In this document: positions 1 through 7,626 of the stretch, one piece after another
How the letters are laid out: the number at the start of each line of letters is the position of its first letter
Numbering within the stretch: the first letter of the stretch is position 1
Assembly (NCBI GenBank): GCA_016718315.1
Contig: JADKDV010000005.1
Coordinates: 558,001-622,000 of the forward strand
Direction: 5' to 3'
DNA: 64,000 nucleotides
From: Candidatus Obscuribacter sp.
Lineage (GTDB): Bacteria; Cyanobacteriota; Vampirovibrionia; Obscuribacterales; Obscuribacteraceae
Translations under genes and position numbers: made by a program
Notes under the pieces: model-generated
Database searches by the model: none
The model's input: only the letters and a program-made list of their open reading frames with translations
Told to the model about the DNA's origin: nothing

Positions 1-425
1 CCCTTTTTGTGGGCATAGCCAAGCCCATCGCAGACCTGCGTAAATATAGGGATCGCTTCTTGCAGGCTGAGGACTTCTACTCGGTTGAGTCTGTCAAAGA
101 GGCTCTCGCCGCTCAGTAAGTCCATTACGTAATAGGGCAAAAAGTCGTTGTGTATGCCCAGATTGTAAATTACCACCACATTGGGATGGCTCATTCTGGC
201 TATTGATTGTGCTTCTACCTGAAACCTGCGCCAGGACTCTTCTGTTACCTGGTTTTCGTTGAGGGTTTTGAGAGCATACTCGCGTGGCATCATCTCATGC
301 TGTGCGCGATAGACTTTGCCCATGGCGCCTTTGCCGATAAAGTTGATGATGCGGTAATTGCCGCCGACTATGTCGCCTGGCTTAAACGAATAGTCAGCGC
401 GGTGACTGTCATCAGGGTTGGGCAT
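1..425 (-). CDS. Ser/Thr protein kinase, N-terminal part (cut by window edge)
   Basis: Reverse-strand translation from an ATG at 425 gives a eukaryote-type Ser/Thr kinase start: a glycine-rich loop (IGKGAMGKVYRA), the ATP-anchoring lysine in YALKTL, then the alpha-C glutamate region and a hinge (YYVMDLL). The frame leaves the window at GYAHKKG, just where the HRD catalytic loop should follow, so catalytic residues cannot be checked. The start lies 14 bases inside the 3' end of the upstream secreted-protein gene, which suggests one transcript and translational coupling. A membrane-anchored Hanks-type kinase is likely by analogy with the other two kinases in the window, but the C-terminus is not visible. 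Confidence 0.9.
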   Translation of the reverse strand, partial: MPNPDDSHRADYSFKPGDIVGGNYRIINFIGKGAMGKVYRAQHEMMPREYALKTLNENQVTEESWRRFQVEAQSIARMSHPNVVVIYNLGIHNDFLPYYVMDLLSGESLFDRLNRVEVLSLQEAIPIFTQVCDGLGYAHKK

Positions 426-1308
426 TACTGATGGCCTGCTCTAAAAGTGCTTGTTTGCCTCGCTTTTTGGCTGTAGCTTGAAGCGCATTTATTTGATTGC
501 ACAGAGTGGTGATATCACTGCGACACTGCTGCATTTTTTGCAACATCTCAGCGTGATTATTTCTTTTGAGATCTGAGAGCTCTTTGATAAAAACTTCGTT
601 TTGTGGTTCGGCCGCCAAAATATTATCGGCTTTGAATTTTTTTTGACCATATAAAAGTTGTTTGCCTGCTTTGACCTGGGTCAAAAGCATTTTGCGCAGT
701 TCAATCCATCTTTGACCTTCGCTAAAAATCTGCTGCGCGCCTATTGGATCGTTGACATACTGGTCAAAGTCTTGGGCACTCCAGGTCTTGATGGTTTCGG
801 GCGCTTTGTGGGCAAAGACAAAATCGCGTTCTTCCTGTGACATGGGCATAGGTCTTGCCAGAAGCATTTCTTCCTGGGTCCACTCATGATCATTGCCAGT
901 GGCATTAATAGAGACTGTATCTCCAGACGATACCGGGCTATCTGGATTGTCTGTGCCAGGTGCGCTACCAGGTGCTCCGTCCGACCCCGCCGAGCCAGCA
1001 TATCCCGGAGAGCTGCCACCTGGGGCTTGACCGTCCATGCCAGAGCTGCCTGGATTGCCAGCGCCACTGACACCGGGCTCACCGGTCATATCGCCTACAC
1101 CACTGCCTCCTGCCGCTCCAGGGTAATCTGGGGAGGAGCCGTTGACTACTCCGCCTGGCGAGGGGGTCGTCTCTGACCCTGAGGACGCATTGCCTGGGCT
1201 GGTCTGACTTTGTTGACTTTGAGCCTGGTTATGCAGACTAAAGACCGCAATGCAGGAGGCCCCTGCCAGGGCAAATGTCACCAGGATGATTTTATTTGTG
1301 CGAGTCAT
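412..1308 (-). CDS. Secreted or membrane-anchored protein with Gly/Ser/Pro-rich linker
   Basis: A 298-residue protein of unrecognised family. Residues about 7-25 form one hydrophobic segment (signal peptide or anchor). Residues about 30-130 are low-complexity Gly/Ser/Pro/Ala, typical of an extracytoplasmic linker. Residues about 140-298 are a charged, mostly helical Gln/Lys-rich domain. Its stop codon overlaps the start of the downstream kinase by 14 bases, so the two are probably co-translated and may work together; a sensor or substrate role is only a guess. No catalytic motif was seen. The ribosome-binding site upstream of the ATG is weak. Confidence 0.75.
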   Translation of the reverse strand: MTRTNKIILVTFALAGASCIAVFSLHNQAQSQQSQTSPGNASSGSETTPSPGGVVNGSSPDYPGAAGGSGVGDMTGEPGVSGAGNPGSSGMDGQAPGGSSPGYAGSAGSDGAPGSAPGTDNPDSPVSSGDTVSINATGNDHEWTQEEMLLARPMPMSQEERDFVFAHKAPETIKTWSAQDFDQYVNDPIGAQQIFSEGQRWIELRKMLLTQVKAGKQLLYGQKKFKADNILAAEPQNEVFIKELSDLKRNNHAEMLQKMQQCRSDITTLCNQINALQATAKKRGKQALLEQAISNAQP

Positions 1309-1428
1309 GCTTGGTTTTTACCCCGCCAATGGCGGCTCCTAACCAGTAAGTAAGGGCTGATTGATTGGAAGTCTTTAAGGCAAAGAACGGCTTGTCGCGC
1401 CACAATGCACTAACTTGTGGAGAAGGCT

Positions 1429-1977
1429 ATGTCGAGACTTTTGCTTGTGGTATTGATTATCTGTCTATCTGGCGCTGAGCCGGTGTGGTCTGACGACCTG
1501 GTAAAAGATAGCAGTCTTGACGCCGATACACAATCCACTGAGACACAAGCTGTGGCTGAACCCCCGGCAAAAGCGGGAGAGTTAAAAGCAATACCGGTGA
1601 GCCGACCTGCGAACAAAGCCAAAGTTGCCACGCCAGTAAGTGAGTGCGTTGCGCGAGAGACAAAGGCGGTTGCTGCTAGCAAAGGTCCAAAATTTCACGG
1701 CATGGCTGACTACTATCACCACAGTATGTATGGCAATAAGACCGCCTCTGGCAAAGTCTTGCATAAACATCTCAAGACTGCCGCCCACAGGACCCTGCCC
1801 TTTGGCACCAAGGTGCGGGTGACCAATAAATCAAATGGCAAATCTTGTGTCGTTGTTGTAAACGACCGTGGGCCCTTTACGCCCAGCAAAATTATTGATC
1901 TTTCGCATGCAGCAGCGGTGGAGCTTGGTATGCTACAAGCTGGTACCTGCAAAGTTACCTGCGAAGTCCTCGATTAG
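1429..1977 (+). CDS. RlpA-like double-psi beta-barrel secreted protein
   Basis: The C-terminal 95 residues match the RlpA-like double-psi beta-barrel: a GMADYYHHSMYGNKTASG segment, then AAHRTLPFGTKVRVTN, then the conserved VVNDRGPF and IIDLSHAAA motifs that carry the acidic residue of septal lytic transglycosylases. The N-terminus is a signal peptide (hydrophobic stretch ending near AEPVWS) followed by an Ala/Pro/Thr-rich linker. There is no SPOR domain, so it resembles the short RlpA/expansin-like form. I prefer the ATG at 1429 over the in-frame GTG at 1417, because GGAG sits 6 bases before 1429. Likely role: periplasmic peptidoglycan processing, inferred from the fold. Confidence 0.88.
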   Translation: MSRLLLVVLIICLSGAEPVWSDDLVKDSSLDADTQSTETQAVAEPPAKAGELKAIPVSRPANKAKVATPVSECVARETKAVAASKGPKFHGMADYYHHSMYGNKTASGKVLHKHLKTAAHRTLPFGTKVRVTNKSNGKSCVVVVNDRGPFTPSKIIDLSHAAAVELGMLQAGTCKVTCEVLD

Positions 1978-2155
1978 GTGTCCTTATGATGAAAAAAGGG
2001 GGCATGCAATTACGCAACAGCCCAGACATCCCTATATTGCACCAGCTTTTGTCCAAAGCTGTGCAAAAACCTGGCGAGAAGCAACATTGCAACTGGCGCC
2101 ATAGCGATGGTCTGCCTTTGTTTTTGGAGGTGGTCAACCCCTTAAGGAGCGCTAT

Positions 2156-4237
2156 GTGCAGTGGCAGCTCTTTTGTGACAAAAGTGGCAAGCGCACCATG
2201 TTATTTGAGTGTGTTGGACACGATATCCTCATGGTCTTTAACCAGATCTCTGCTGCCATCAATGACTTGCCTACCTCGGTAGGACGTCAGGAAGAGTCTT
2301 CGAGGGTGCTTAGAGCCCGTCAAGCGCGTGCAATGCAAGCGGCAAGTGCCGAAGTGACTGTCAGTGTCACTGAGCCGGATATGCCCAAGCCAAAATTGAC
2401 TGGCACCGACTCCGATATGGCGAGATTGCGGGCTAGCACCGCTGAGCATGATATGTCCAAGCCAAAATCGCGCGGTACAGATGCTGATATCGCCAGACCC
2501 AGGACTGATACTGCGTCCAGCGATACGCCAGCTGCTGCCACTCAAAAGGCTCAGGATCTAGAGAACACTCTGGTCAATTTTGATGATCAAAATGACGACC
2601 GCTTTAAGACAGTAGAAACAGCCAGACCGGTACTGCCCAAGCCAATCCTGTCCATCCCCGATAAAGCTGCCGAAAACGCAGAGAAAGCTAGCCGCGAATC
2701 ACTAAAGCCGCCGCAAAATAAACCATTTGCTCCCGCTCCGGTCAAAATTGAGTCGCCCAAAGCGGCTGTACCTCCGCAAAAACCAAGAGGCGAAGCCAAA
2801 GCCCCATCGAGATCCGAGCAATCGGGTCAAATGGCTCCTTCTGGCACTCCGCCCCAGCCGGCGAGCCAGATGTCTCAAGCTGCGCCACCCTCCGAGGGTT
2901 TTTATGAGGAGCAGCAAGTCGCACAGTATCCGCTCCATGGAGATCTCAAAGAGATTGCCACCTTGCAGTTATTGCAGCTACTAAAAAGTGAGCAGGTGAC
3001 GGGGCGACTGCGCGTCGATGCTGGGGATGATTGTGCGGTGCTCTATCTGAGAGATGGCACTGTTGTCCAGGCGCTCCTTGGTGAGAGCACTGGTGATGAT
3101 GCGCTTTTGCAGGTTTTGCAATGGACTGACGGGCAGTTTGCCCTCACTGCTGGTATGCGCACATCCGGCGTCAATGTAGACTCCACCCCAGAAGAACTGC
3201 TCTCCCATCAAAACAAAATCAATGTGCTGCTCGAGTATCTCAGCGCTGCTGGTATGACTGCCGATAGCACTTTTGTGCGCACCAAAAATGGTGTCACAAG
3301 AGATGACTTTTATCGTATGGTCACTCCTAAGGCGCCTGTAGAAGTCGATGCTCTGGCTGAGTTGTATATGACTTTTGATGGTCGCACAACCCTAACCGAT
3401 TTAGGTGACCTGACTGAGTTGAGAGATCTGGCTTTATTGCAAGCTCTGTATCACCTCGTTTCTCTGGACCTGGTTGGCTTTAGAGATGTCGCTCCAGTCG
3501 ATGTCTCCTTTATGGCTAAGCCGGCTCCCACTATCCATGAGTCATCATTGGAGGCTATCTTTGAGCCGCAATCACAAATGCCCCCGCCTCCCTTGCCTCA
3601 GCCAGTGATACCGAGGGTTGATAGCAATCAACCATCATTTATGCCAGCACGCAGTGCCTCCAGTATCATTCGTCTGGCCAGCGGCAAGCCGCTGGTGGAG
3701 CCCAAGGTCATAGATGGCGCCATGATCCAATCGGTGATGATGAGTCTGCGTCGTCAGGATACTGGCTTGTTTGTTTTTCCTGCTTTTCTTTACTTTTTGG
3801 AGGAAGAGTTCTTCAGGGTTTACCGTGCCAAGGGTAATCTGTCTATCTTGATATTCGAGCTCTGTGAGCTTGTTTCGACCCCTGCTGGTGTGATTAAACA
3901 GACTTTGCCTGCTGCTACCATTGCCGATGCTTCGCTGCGTATCGCTAGACGCAAGAGGCATACAGATATAGTCGCTCACTACGAGACTCACAATTTTGCC
4001 GTACTATTGCCTGGTACCGGTAGTGGTGGCACTAAAGTATTTGCCAATAAGATGATCAAATCAATGGGTGAGTCGCCGCTGCAAGGGGCGGCTGGCAAAA
4101 GCCTCAGTCTGGCTGTAGGTTCAGCCAGTATTCCTGAGGACTTTACCAACCTCAATAGTCTCCTTGGCGCGGCCGAAGTAGCGATGCGGCACTCACTTGA
4201 GACTGGTCGTCTTTATACAGCCTTTAGGGATGTCTGA
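2156..4237 (+). CDS. DUF4388 (PATAN-type) protein with degenerate GGDEF-like C-terminus
   Basis: A 693-residue cytoplasmic signalling protein. Residues about 60-250 are low-complexity Ala/Pro/Lys with two copies of a roughly 23-residue repeat (DMPKPK...GTDSDMAR, then DMSKPK...GTDADIAR). Residues about 258-340 resemble DUF4388/PATAN (LHGDLKEIATLQLLQLL ... GDDALLQVLQWTDGQF). The last 150 residues look like a GGDEF fold in which the signature is replaced: YETHNFAVLLPGT sits where RYGGDEFAVLLPGT would be, so diguanylate cyclase activity is unlikely. The GTG at 2156 has AAGGAG 6 bases upstream. The frame stays open back to 2105, and a different-frame ORF starts at ATG 1986 just after the RlpA-like gene, so the true N-terminus may lie upstream across a frameshift. 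Confidence 0.8.
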   Translation: MQWQLFCDKSGKRTMLFECVGHDILMVFNQISAAINDLPTSVGRQEESSRVLRARQARAMQAASAEVTVSVTEPDMPKPKLTGTDSDMARLRASTAEHDMSKPKSRGTDADIARPRTDTASSDTPAAATQKAQDLENTLVNFDDQNDDRFKTVETARPVLPKPILSIPDKAAENAEKASRESLKPPQNKPFAPAPVKIESPKAAVPPQKPRGEAKAPSRSEQSGQMAPSGTPPQPASQMSQAAPPSEGFYEEQQVAQYPLHGDLKEIATLQLLQLLKSEQVTGRLRVDAGDDCAVLYLRDGTVVQALLGESTGDDALLQVLQWTDGQFALTAGMRTSGVNVDSTPEELLSHQNKINVLLEYLSAAGMTADSTFVRTKNGVTRDDFYRMVTPKAPVEVDALAELYMTFDGRTTLTDLGDLTELRDLALLQALYHLVSLDLVGFRDVAPVDVSFMAKPAPTIHESSLEAIFEPQSQMPPPPLPQPVIPRVDSNQPSFMPARSASSIIRLASGKPLVEPKVIDGAMIQSVMMSLRRQDTGLFVFPAFLYFLEEEFFRVYRAKGNLSILIFELCELVSTPAGVIKQTLPAATIADASLRIARRKRHTDIVAHYETHNFAVLLPGTGSGGTKVFANKMIKSMGESPLQGAAGKSLSLAVGSASIPEDFTNLNSLLGAAEVAMRHSLETGRLYTAFRDV

Positions 4238-5105
4238 TCTCACCAAAAGTGCCATCTTGATAGTCGCGCATCGCTTGGCTGATTTCTTCTTTTGTATTCA
4301 TGACAAAAGGACCGTAGCGCGCAACCGGCTCGTTTAGAGGTTTGCCAGCAATAAGTAAGACACTCAATGGCTCATCTCCTGAGGCTGAGATAGTGATTGT
4401 CTGTCCATCTTGATTGTAGAGTAACAGCTCATCAGCCTGCACTTGCTGACCGTCTGAGAGCGCTGTGCCGCTTATGACGTAGATAAATGCGTTGTGATCA
4501 AGTGGCACAGGCTGACTAAAACTAGCGCCAGGCTTTATGGTCAAATGTAGATAGAGTATCGGTATTTCGGTTTCGATGACGGCTGCTTTGCCGAGTGCTT
4601 CGCCAGCTATAACCTTGATAGAGACAGTATCATCGCTGTTTGATACAACCGGAATATCGCCAGATTTTGTGTCTTGATAGCGCGGTGCTTTCATTTTTTT
4701 TGTGCGTGGCAAATTGACCCAGAGCTGGAAGCCATGCAAAATGCCGCCGCGCTCTTTGAACGCTTGCTGTGGCATCTCGGAGTGGATTACTCCAGAGCCA
4801 GCTGTCATCCACTGGACATCGCCAGGGCTGAGCAAGCCGGAGTTGCCTTTAGAGTCGCGGTGCTCCATATACCCATCGAGCAGATAAGTGACTGTCTCAA
4901 ATCCGCGGTGAGGATGATCTGGTGCACCTTTGGCTTGTCCGGGAGCCAGTTGTACTGGTTCTAAATGATCAAGCAATAAAAAGGGATCGATCTGATCGAG
5001 AGCATGAGTGGGGAAGGGGCGTCTGATCAAGAAGCCCGCTCCCTCCCTGGTCCGCACTGTGGGGACCAGGGTACTGGCAGATCTGGTTTTTTGTAGAGTG
5101 TTCAT
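4224..5105 (-). CDS. Pirin family protein
   Basis: A bicupin of about 293 residues. The pirin N-terminal cupin is clear: the FLIRRPFP start, PFLLLDHLEP, then HPHRGFETVTYLLDGYMEHRDS with the metal-binding histidines, and the downstream GDVQWMTAGSGVIHSEMP. The second cupin shows QADELLLYNQDG. Pirins are iron-binding proteins; some bacterial members oxidise quercetin and others modulate metabolic enzymes, so the role here is open. The ATG at 5105 is preferred over 5117 because GGAG lies 6 bases before it. It is probably co-transcribed with the YceI gene upstream; its 3' end overlaps the convergent DUF4388 gene by 14 bases. Confidence 0.93.
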   Translation of the reverse strand: MNTLQKTRSASTLVPTVRTREGAGFLIRRPFPTHALDQIDPFLLLDHLEPVQLAPGQAKGAPDHPHRGFETVTYLLDGYMEHRDSKGNSGLLSPGDVQWMTAGSGVIHSEMPQQAFKERGGILHGFQLWVNLPRTKKMKAPRYQDTKSGDIPVVSNSDDTVSIKVIAGEALGKAAVIETEIPILYLHLTIKPGASFSQPVPLDHNAFIYVISGTALSDGQQVQADELLLYNQDGQTITISASGDEPLSVLLIAGKPLNEPVARYGPFVMNTKEEISQAMRDYQDGTFGEIRHP

Positions 5106-5149
5106 TTTGGACTCCATTTAAGACCGTTTGCCAATGCGGAGCTAAAAAA

Positions 5150-5740
5150 TTAGCCTGCTTTGACAAGCTCGAGGTCGAGGGTGACTTTAACGTCGTCGCC
5201 AACCATGACGCCGCCGTTATCCATGTTTTTGTTAAAGGTCATGCCGAAGTCTTTGCGATTGACTACAGTTGTGGCTGAGGCTGCCATGCGCTCTTTGCCA
5301 AAGGGATCTTTGATGACAGCGCTAAGAGGAGCGGCTTTGAGAGAGACTGGTTTGGTGACACCATGCATGGTGAGATCGCCCAGTATTGTAAAGTTGCTTT
5401 TGGCGCTACCCTTAATAGATTTGGCTTTAAAGGTCATGGCAGGGTATTTTTCTACTTCAAAAAAGTCTTTGCCTTTGAGGTGCTCGTCTCTTTTGGGCTC
5501 GTTTGTGTTGACAGTGCTTACATCAATATTGGCATCGAGAGTGGCTTTACTCAGGTTTTTGCCGTCGTAATTGACTTTGCCTGTGACTTTGCCAAAGGAG
5601 CCATTTACGTTGGAGATCATCATGTGTTTGACGGCAAATCCTACATGAGAATGTGATGAGTCTATCTCCCACTGGGCGGCAAAAGCGGGGCTTGCTATCA
5701 GGGTAAGAGACATGGTGAGTAGTGCTGCTTTAAAAGTCAT
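5150..5740 (-). CDS. YceI family periplasmic protein
   Basis: 196 residues with a clean signal peptide (about residues 1-21, ending SPAFA). The mature part matches YceI, a lipocalin-like barrel that binds isoprenoid or fatty-acid-like ligands: QWEIDSSHSHVGFAVKHMM, VNGSFGKVTG, then KRDEHLKGKDFFEVEKYP and the C-terminal FGMTFNKNMDNGG. AAGGA lies about 6 bases upstream of the ATG. It heads a two-gene unit with the pirin gene and is transcribed away from the MarR gene. A MarR regulator beside YceI and pirin genes suggests control by a small aromatic or oxidant ligand; this is inference. Confidence 0.93.
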   Translation of the reverse strand: MTFKAALLTMSLTLIASPAFAAQWEIDSSHSHVGFAVKHMMISNVNGSFGKVTGKVNYDGKNLSKATLDANIDVSTVNTNEPKRDEHLKGKDFFEVEKYPAMTFKAKSIKGSAKSNFTILGDLTMHGVTKPVSLKAAPLSAVIKDPFGKERMAASATTVVNRKDFGMTFNKNMDNGGVMVGDDVKVTLDLELVKAG

Positions 5741-5842
5741 TGTCTGTCCTTTGAGTGGTTGAAAAAACGATTTGTTATTGTTTTGTGGTGCTAATTACCA
5801 ATCGGTTTGCAATAAATACAGCTTAGCATAAATCTCTCAACG

Positions 5843-5894
5843 TCAAGATACTTTTAATCAAGATACTTTGCGTTTAGATAAATTGTGCTAGGAT
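5843..5894 (+). promoter_or_regulatory. Putative MarR operator (direct repeat) and MarR promoter
   Basis: Between yceI and marR there are two copies of TCAAGATACTTT (5843-5854 and 5858-5869), a 15-base period. The second copy overlaps a candidate -35 box (TTGCGT, 5868-5873), which is followed after 15 bases by TAGGAT (5889-5894) as -10. An operator overlapping the -35 would fit autorepression by the MarR protein and control of the divergent yceI-pirin unit. Function is inferred from position only. Confidence 0.45.
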
Positions 5895-5924
5895 TTAAAT
5901 TGTGCCGATTTTGGAGACTATTAT

Positions 5925-6365
5925 ATGGATAAATCAGGCGTACACATTTGGCTGATCCTGTGGAAAGCTTATGAGGCTGTCAATGGCTGCGCTATGCAGA
6001 GCATCTCCAGTCTAGACATGTGTCTGTCAGATTTTGGCATTTTGGAAATCCTCCTTAACAAAGGTCCCTTACCTATAAATGACGTCGGTCGCAAGCTGTC
6101 TTTGACAAGCGGTGCAATTACTGCCGCTGTGGACCGTCTCGAGAAGCGTAATCTGGTGGAACGCTCTCTCAGTGCTACTGATCGCAGAGCGCGTATCGTC
6201 AGTCTGACCAAAAGCGGTAACAAGCTCATCACTGGAGCATTTAACAAGCATAGCGAACATATGGAAGACGTTTTTAAATCTCTTACAGATCGCGAGCGAC
6301 AGACACTGCTGAGCTTACTTAAAAAGGTCGGTAAAGAAGCAGAGAGCCTGGTAGCCCAAAAATAG
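5925..6365 (+). CDS. MarR family transcriptional regulator
   Basis: 146 residues, the usual length for MarR. The winged helix is visible: INDVGRKLSLTSGAITAAVDRLEKRNLVERS, then the wing with the conserved DRRARIVSLT. Helices on both sides form the dimer interface (a C-terminal LSLLKKVGKEAESL helix). GGAG lies 8 bases before the ATG. It is divergent from the yceI-pirin unit, with a repeat-containing 184-base intergenic region, so it probably controls that unit and itself. The ligand is unknown; the cysteine at residue 23 could be redox-sensitive, but that is speculation. Confidence 0.92.
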   Translation: MDKSGVHIWLILWKAYEAVNGCAMQSISSLDMCLSDFGILEILLNKGPLPINDVGRKLSLTSGAITAAVDRLEKRNLVERSLSATDRRARIVSLTKSGNKLITGAFNKHSEHMEDVFKSLTDRERQTLLSLLKKVGKEAESLVAQK

Positions 6366-6373
6366 TTGAGCTA

Positions 6374-6394
6374 AACCTGCTGTCATTGCAGGTT
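6374..6394 (+). terminator. Hairpin between convergent MarR and LRR genes
   Basis: AACCTGC (6374-6380) and GCAGGTT (6388-6394) form a perfect 7-bp stem with a 7-base loop, right between two convergent genes. The following T tract is poor, so it may be a weak or bidirectional terminator. Confidence 0.45.
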
Positions 6395-7399
6395 CTATTC
6401 AAAGGCGTCTTTGTAGATTTTGTATGACTTCTCCATGAGAGTAGCGTAGACGACTTCAACCTTTGGAAAGGTTTTTTTGATTGCCTCAATATCTTTGGCA
6501 TCATCTTTATGTCTTGAGATGCGAATGTATTTGAGGGGCAGACCTTTGAGCGTAAGCAAGCCCTTGTTTGTGATTTTAGTGCTTTCGATCCAGAGTCTCT
6601 CTAAGTTTTTGAGTTGTTTTAGATTGGCCAGACTTTTGTCTGTAATGTCATTGTTCTCGTCAAGTTTTAATGCCACTAACTCTGTGCATTTTGTGAGATT
6701 GGCTGTGTCTTCGTCTCTGATGTGGCAGTTGCCTATATCGAGCCAGTGCAAATGGGGGAAGTTAGGCAATTCTTTGAGGTATTTGCGATCGATGTCGTTG
6801 TGATTGAGCACCAGCAGTTTTAGCTTTTTGCATGAGGCAAAATCGACTAAAAAGCTGCCATTGGTGCGAGTATGATCTACTGCGATGGCTTCGAGATTGG
6901 GTAATTTAGCCAGGACGCGCAAGCCGTTATCGCTAAAATCAGTGCCGCCGACTTCCAGTCTGCGTAGATTTTGAAACTTCAGCACTTTGCCAAGATCTTT
7001 TTCGTCCAATATATTATTGCTTAATTCCAGGCTGTAGAGAGCCTCTACGGGAAATGTTTGGATTATATCCAGAGGCTTTTCGAGTCCCATAAAGTCGCGG
7101 GACCGGAAGTGCAATTTTGACCCTTTGGCAAAAGGTAGAGTGCCAAGAGCTTCCTTCGAAGATTTTAGGGGAGTGTGTTTGCCATCGTACTTTTCGCTGT
7201 TGCTAATCTCACCGACTTCGCCAATCTTGCCGCGTCCGGGAAACCGCAAAATAAAATACTCGGCAGGACGGCTGTCTTTGGCTGGCTCGATCGCTAAAGC
7301 AGGCCAGGCAAATTGCCAGAGACTAAGGGTTAGCAGAGCAATCCGACAGGCTCGTGGTAGGACTGTGTGGCAAGACTGATTTTGTCTGAAGCTAGGCAT
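6395..7399 (-). CDS. Secreted leucine-rich repeat protein
   Basis: 334 residues. The N-terminal 36 residues are a signal peptide (hydrophobic LTLSLWQFAWPALA). From about residue 115 onward there are about eight leucine-rich repeats of roughly 24 residues (LYSLELSNNILDEKDL, LRRLEVGGTDFSDNGL, LHWLDIGNCHIRDEDT, LERLWIESTKITNKGL), resembling the LRR type attached to the kinase at 35752. Such repeats bind proteins; the ligand is unknown. No anchor or enzyme domain is visible. It is convergent with marR and stands alone. A secreted or periplasmic interaction protein is the most that can be said. Confidence 0.82.
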   Translation of the reverse strand: MPSFRQNQSCHTVLPRACRIALLTLSLWQFAWPALAIEPAKDSRPAEYFILRFPGRGKIGEVGEISNSEKYDGKHTPLKSSKEALGTLPFAKGSKLHFRSRDFMGLEKPLDIIQTFPVEALYSLELSNNILDEKDLGKVLKFQNLRRLEVGGTDFSDNGLRVLAKLPNLEAIAVDHTRTNGSFLVDFASCKKLKLLVLNHNDIDRKYLKELPNFPHLHWLDIGNCHIRDEDTANLTKCTELVALKLDENNDITDKSLANLKQLKNLERLWIESTKITNKGLLTLKGLPLKYIRISRHKDDAKDIEAIKKTFPKVEVVYATLMEKSYKIYKDAFE

Positions 7400-7549
7400 A
7401 AGATTTAAATCCAGTAGGCACTAACAACAATTTACTCAATTTTGGCAATTTGAAACCCTGGTCCGCTATTGCCCCCCCAATATTGAGGCAATTTGAAGCT
7501 CGCCGGGATGTTTTAATGCCCTTGACGACGCTAGGTCTTCACTTTCAAA

Positions 7550-7578
7550 TTGACAATAATAAAAGCCCCCTATATTTT
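7550..7578 (+). promoter_or_regulatory. Probable sigma70-type promoter
   Basis: A consensus -35 TTGACA (7550-7555) is followed by TATTTT (7573-7578) at a 17-base spacing, or TATATT (7571-7576) at 15. It lies about 50 bases upstream of the ATG at 7627, and supports that start over the longer open frame that begins at TTG 7450. Confidence 0.55.
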
Positions 7579-7626
7579 AGTCTCTTCCAAGTGATTGTCT
7601 TGATTGTTACCGGAGCTTCTCTGGCT

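Noticed and set aside
207..431. A small forward ORF at the left edge
   Set aside because: It is the antisense shadow of the partial Ser/Thr kinase, which has clear kinase motifs.
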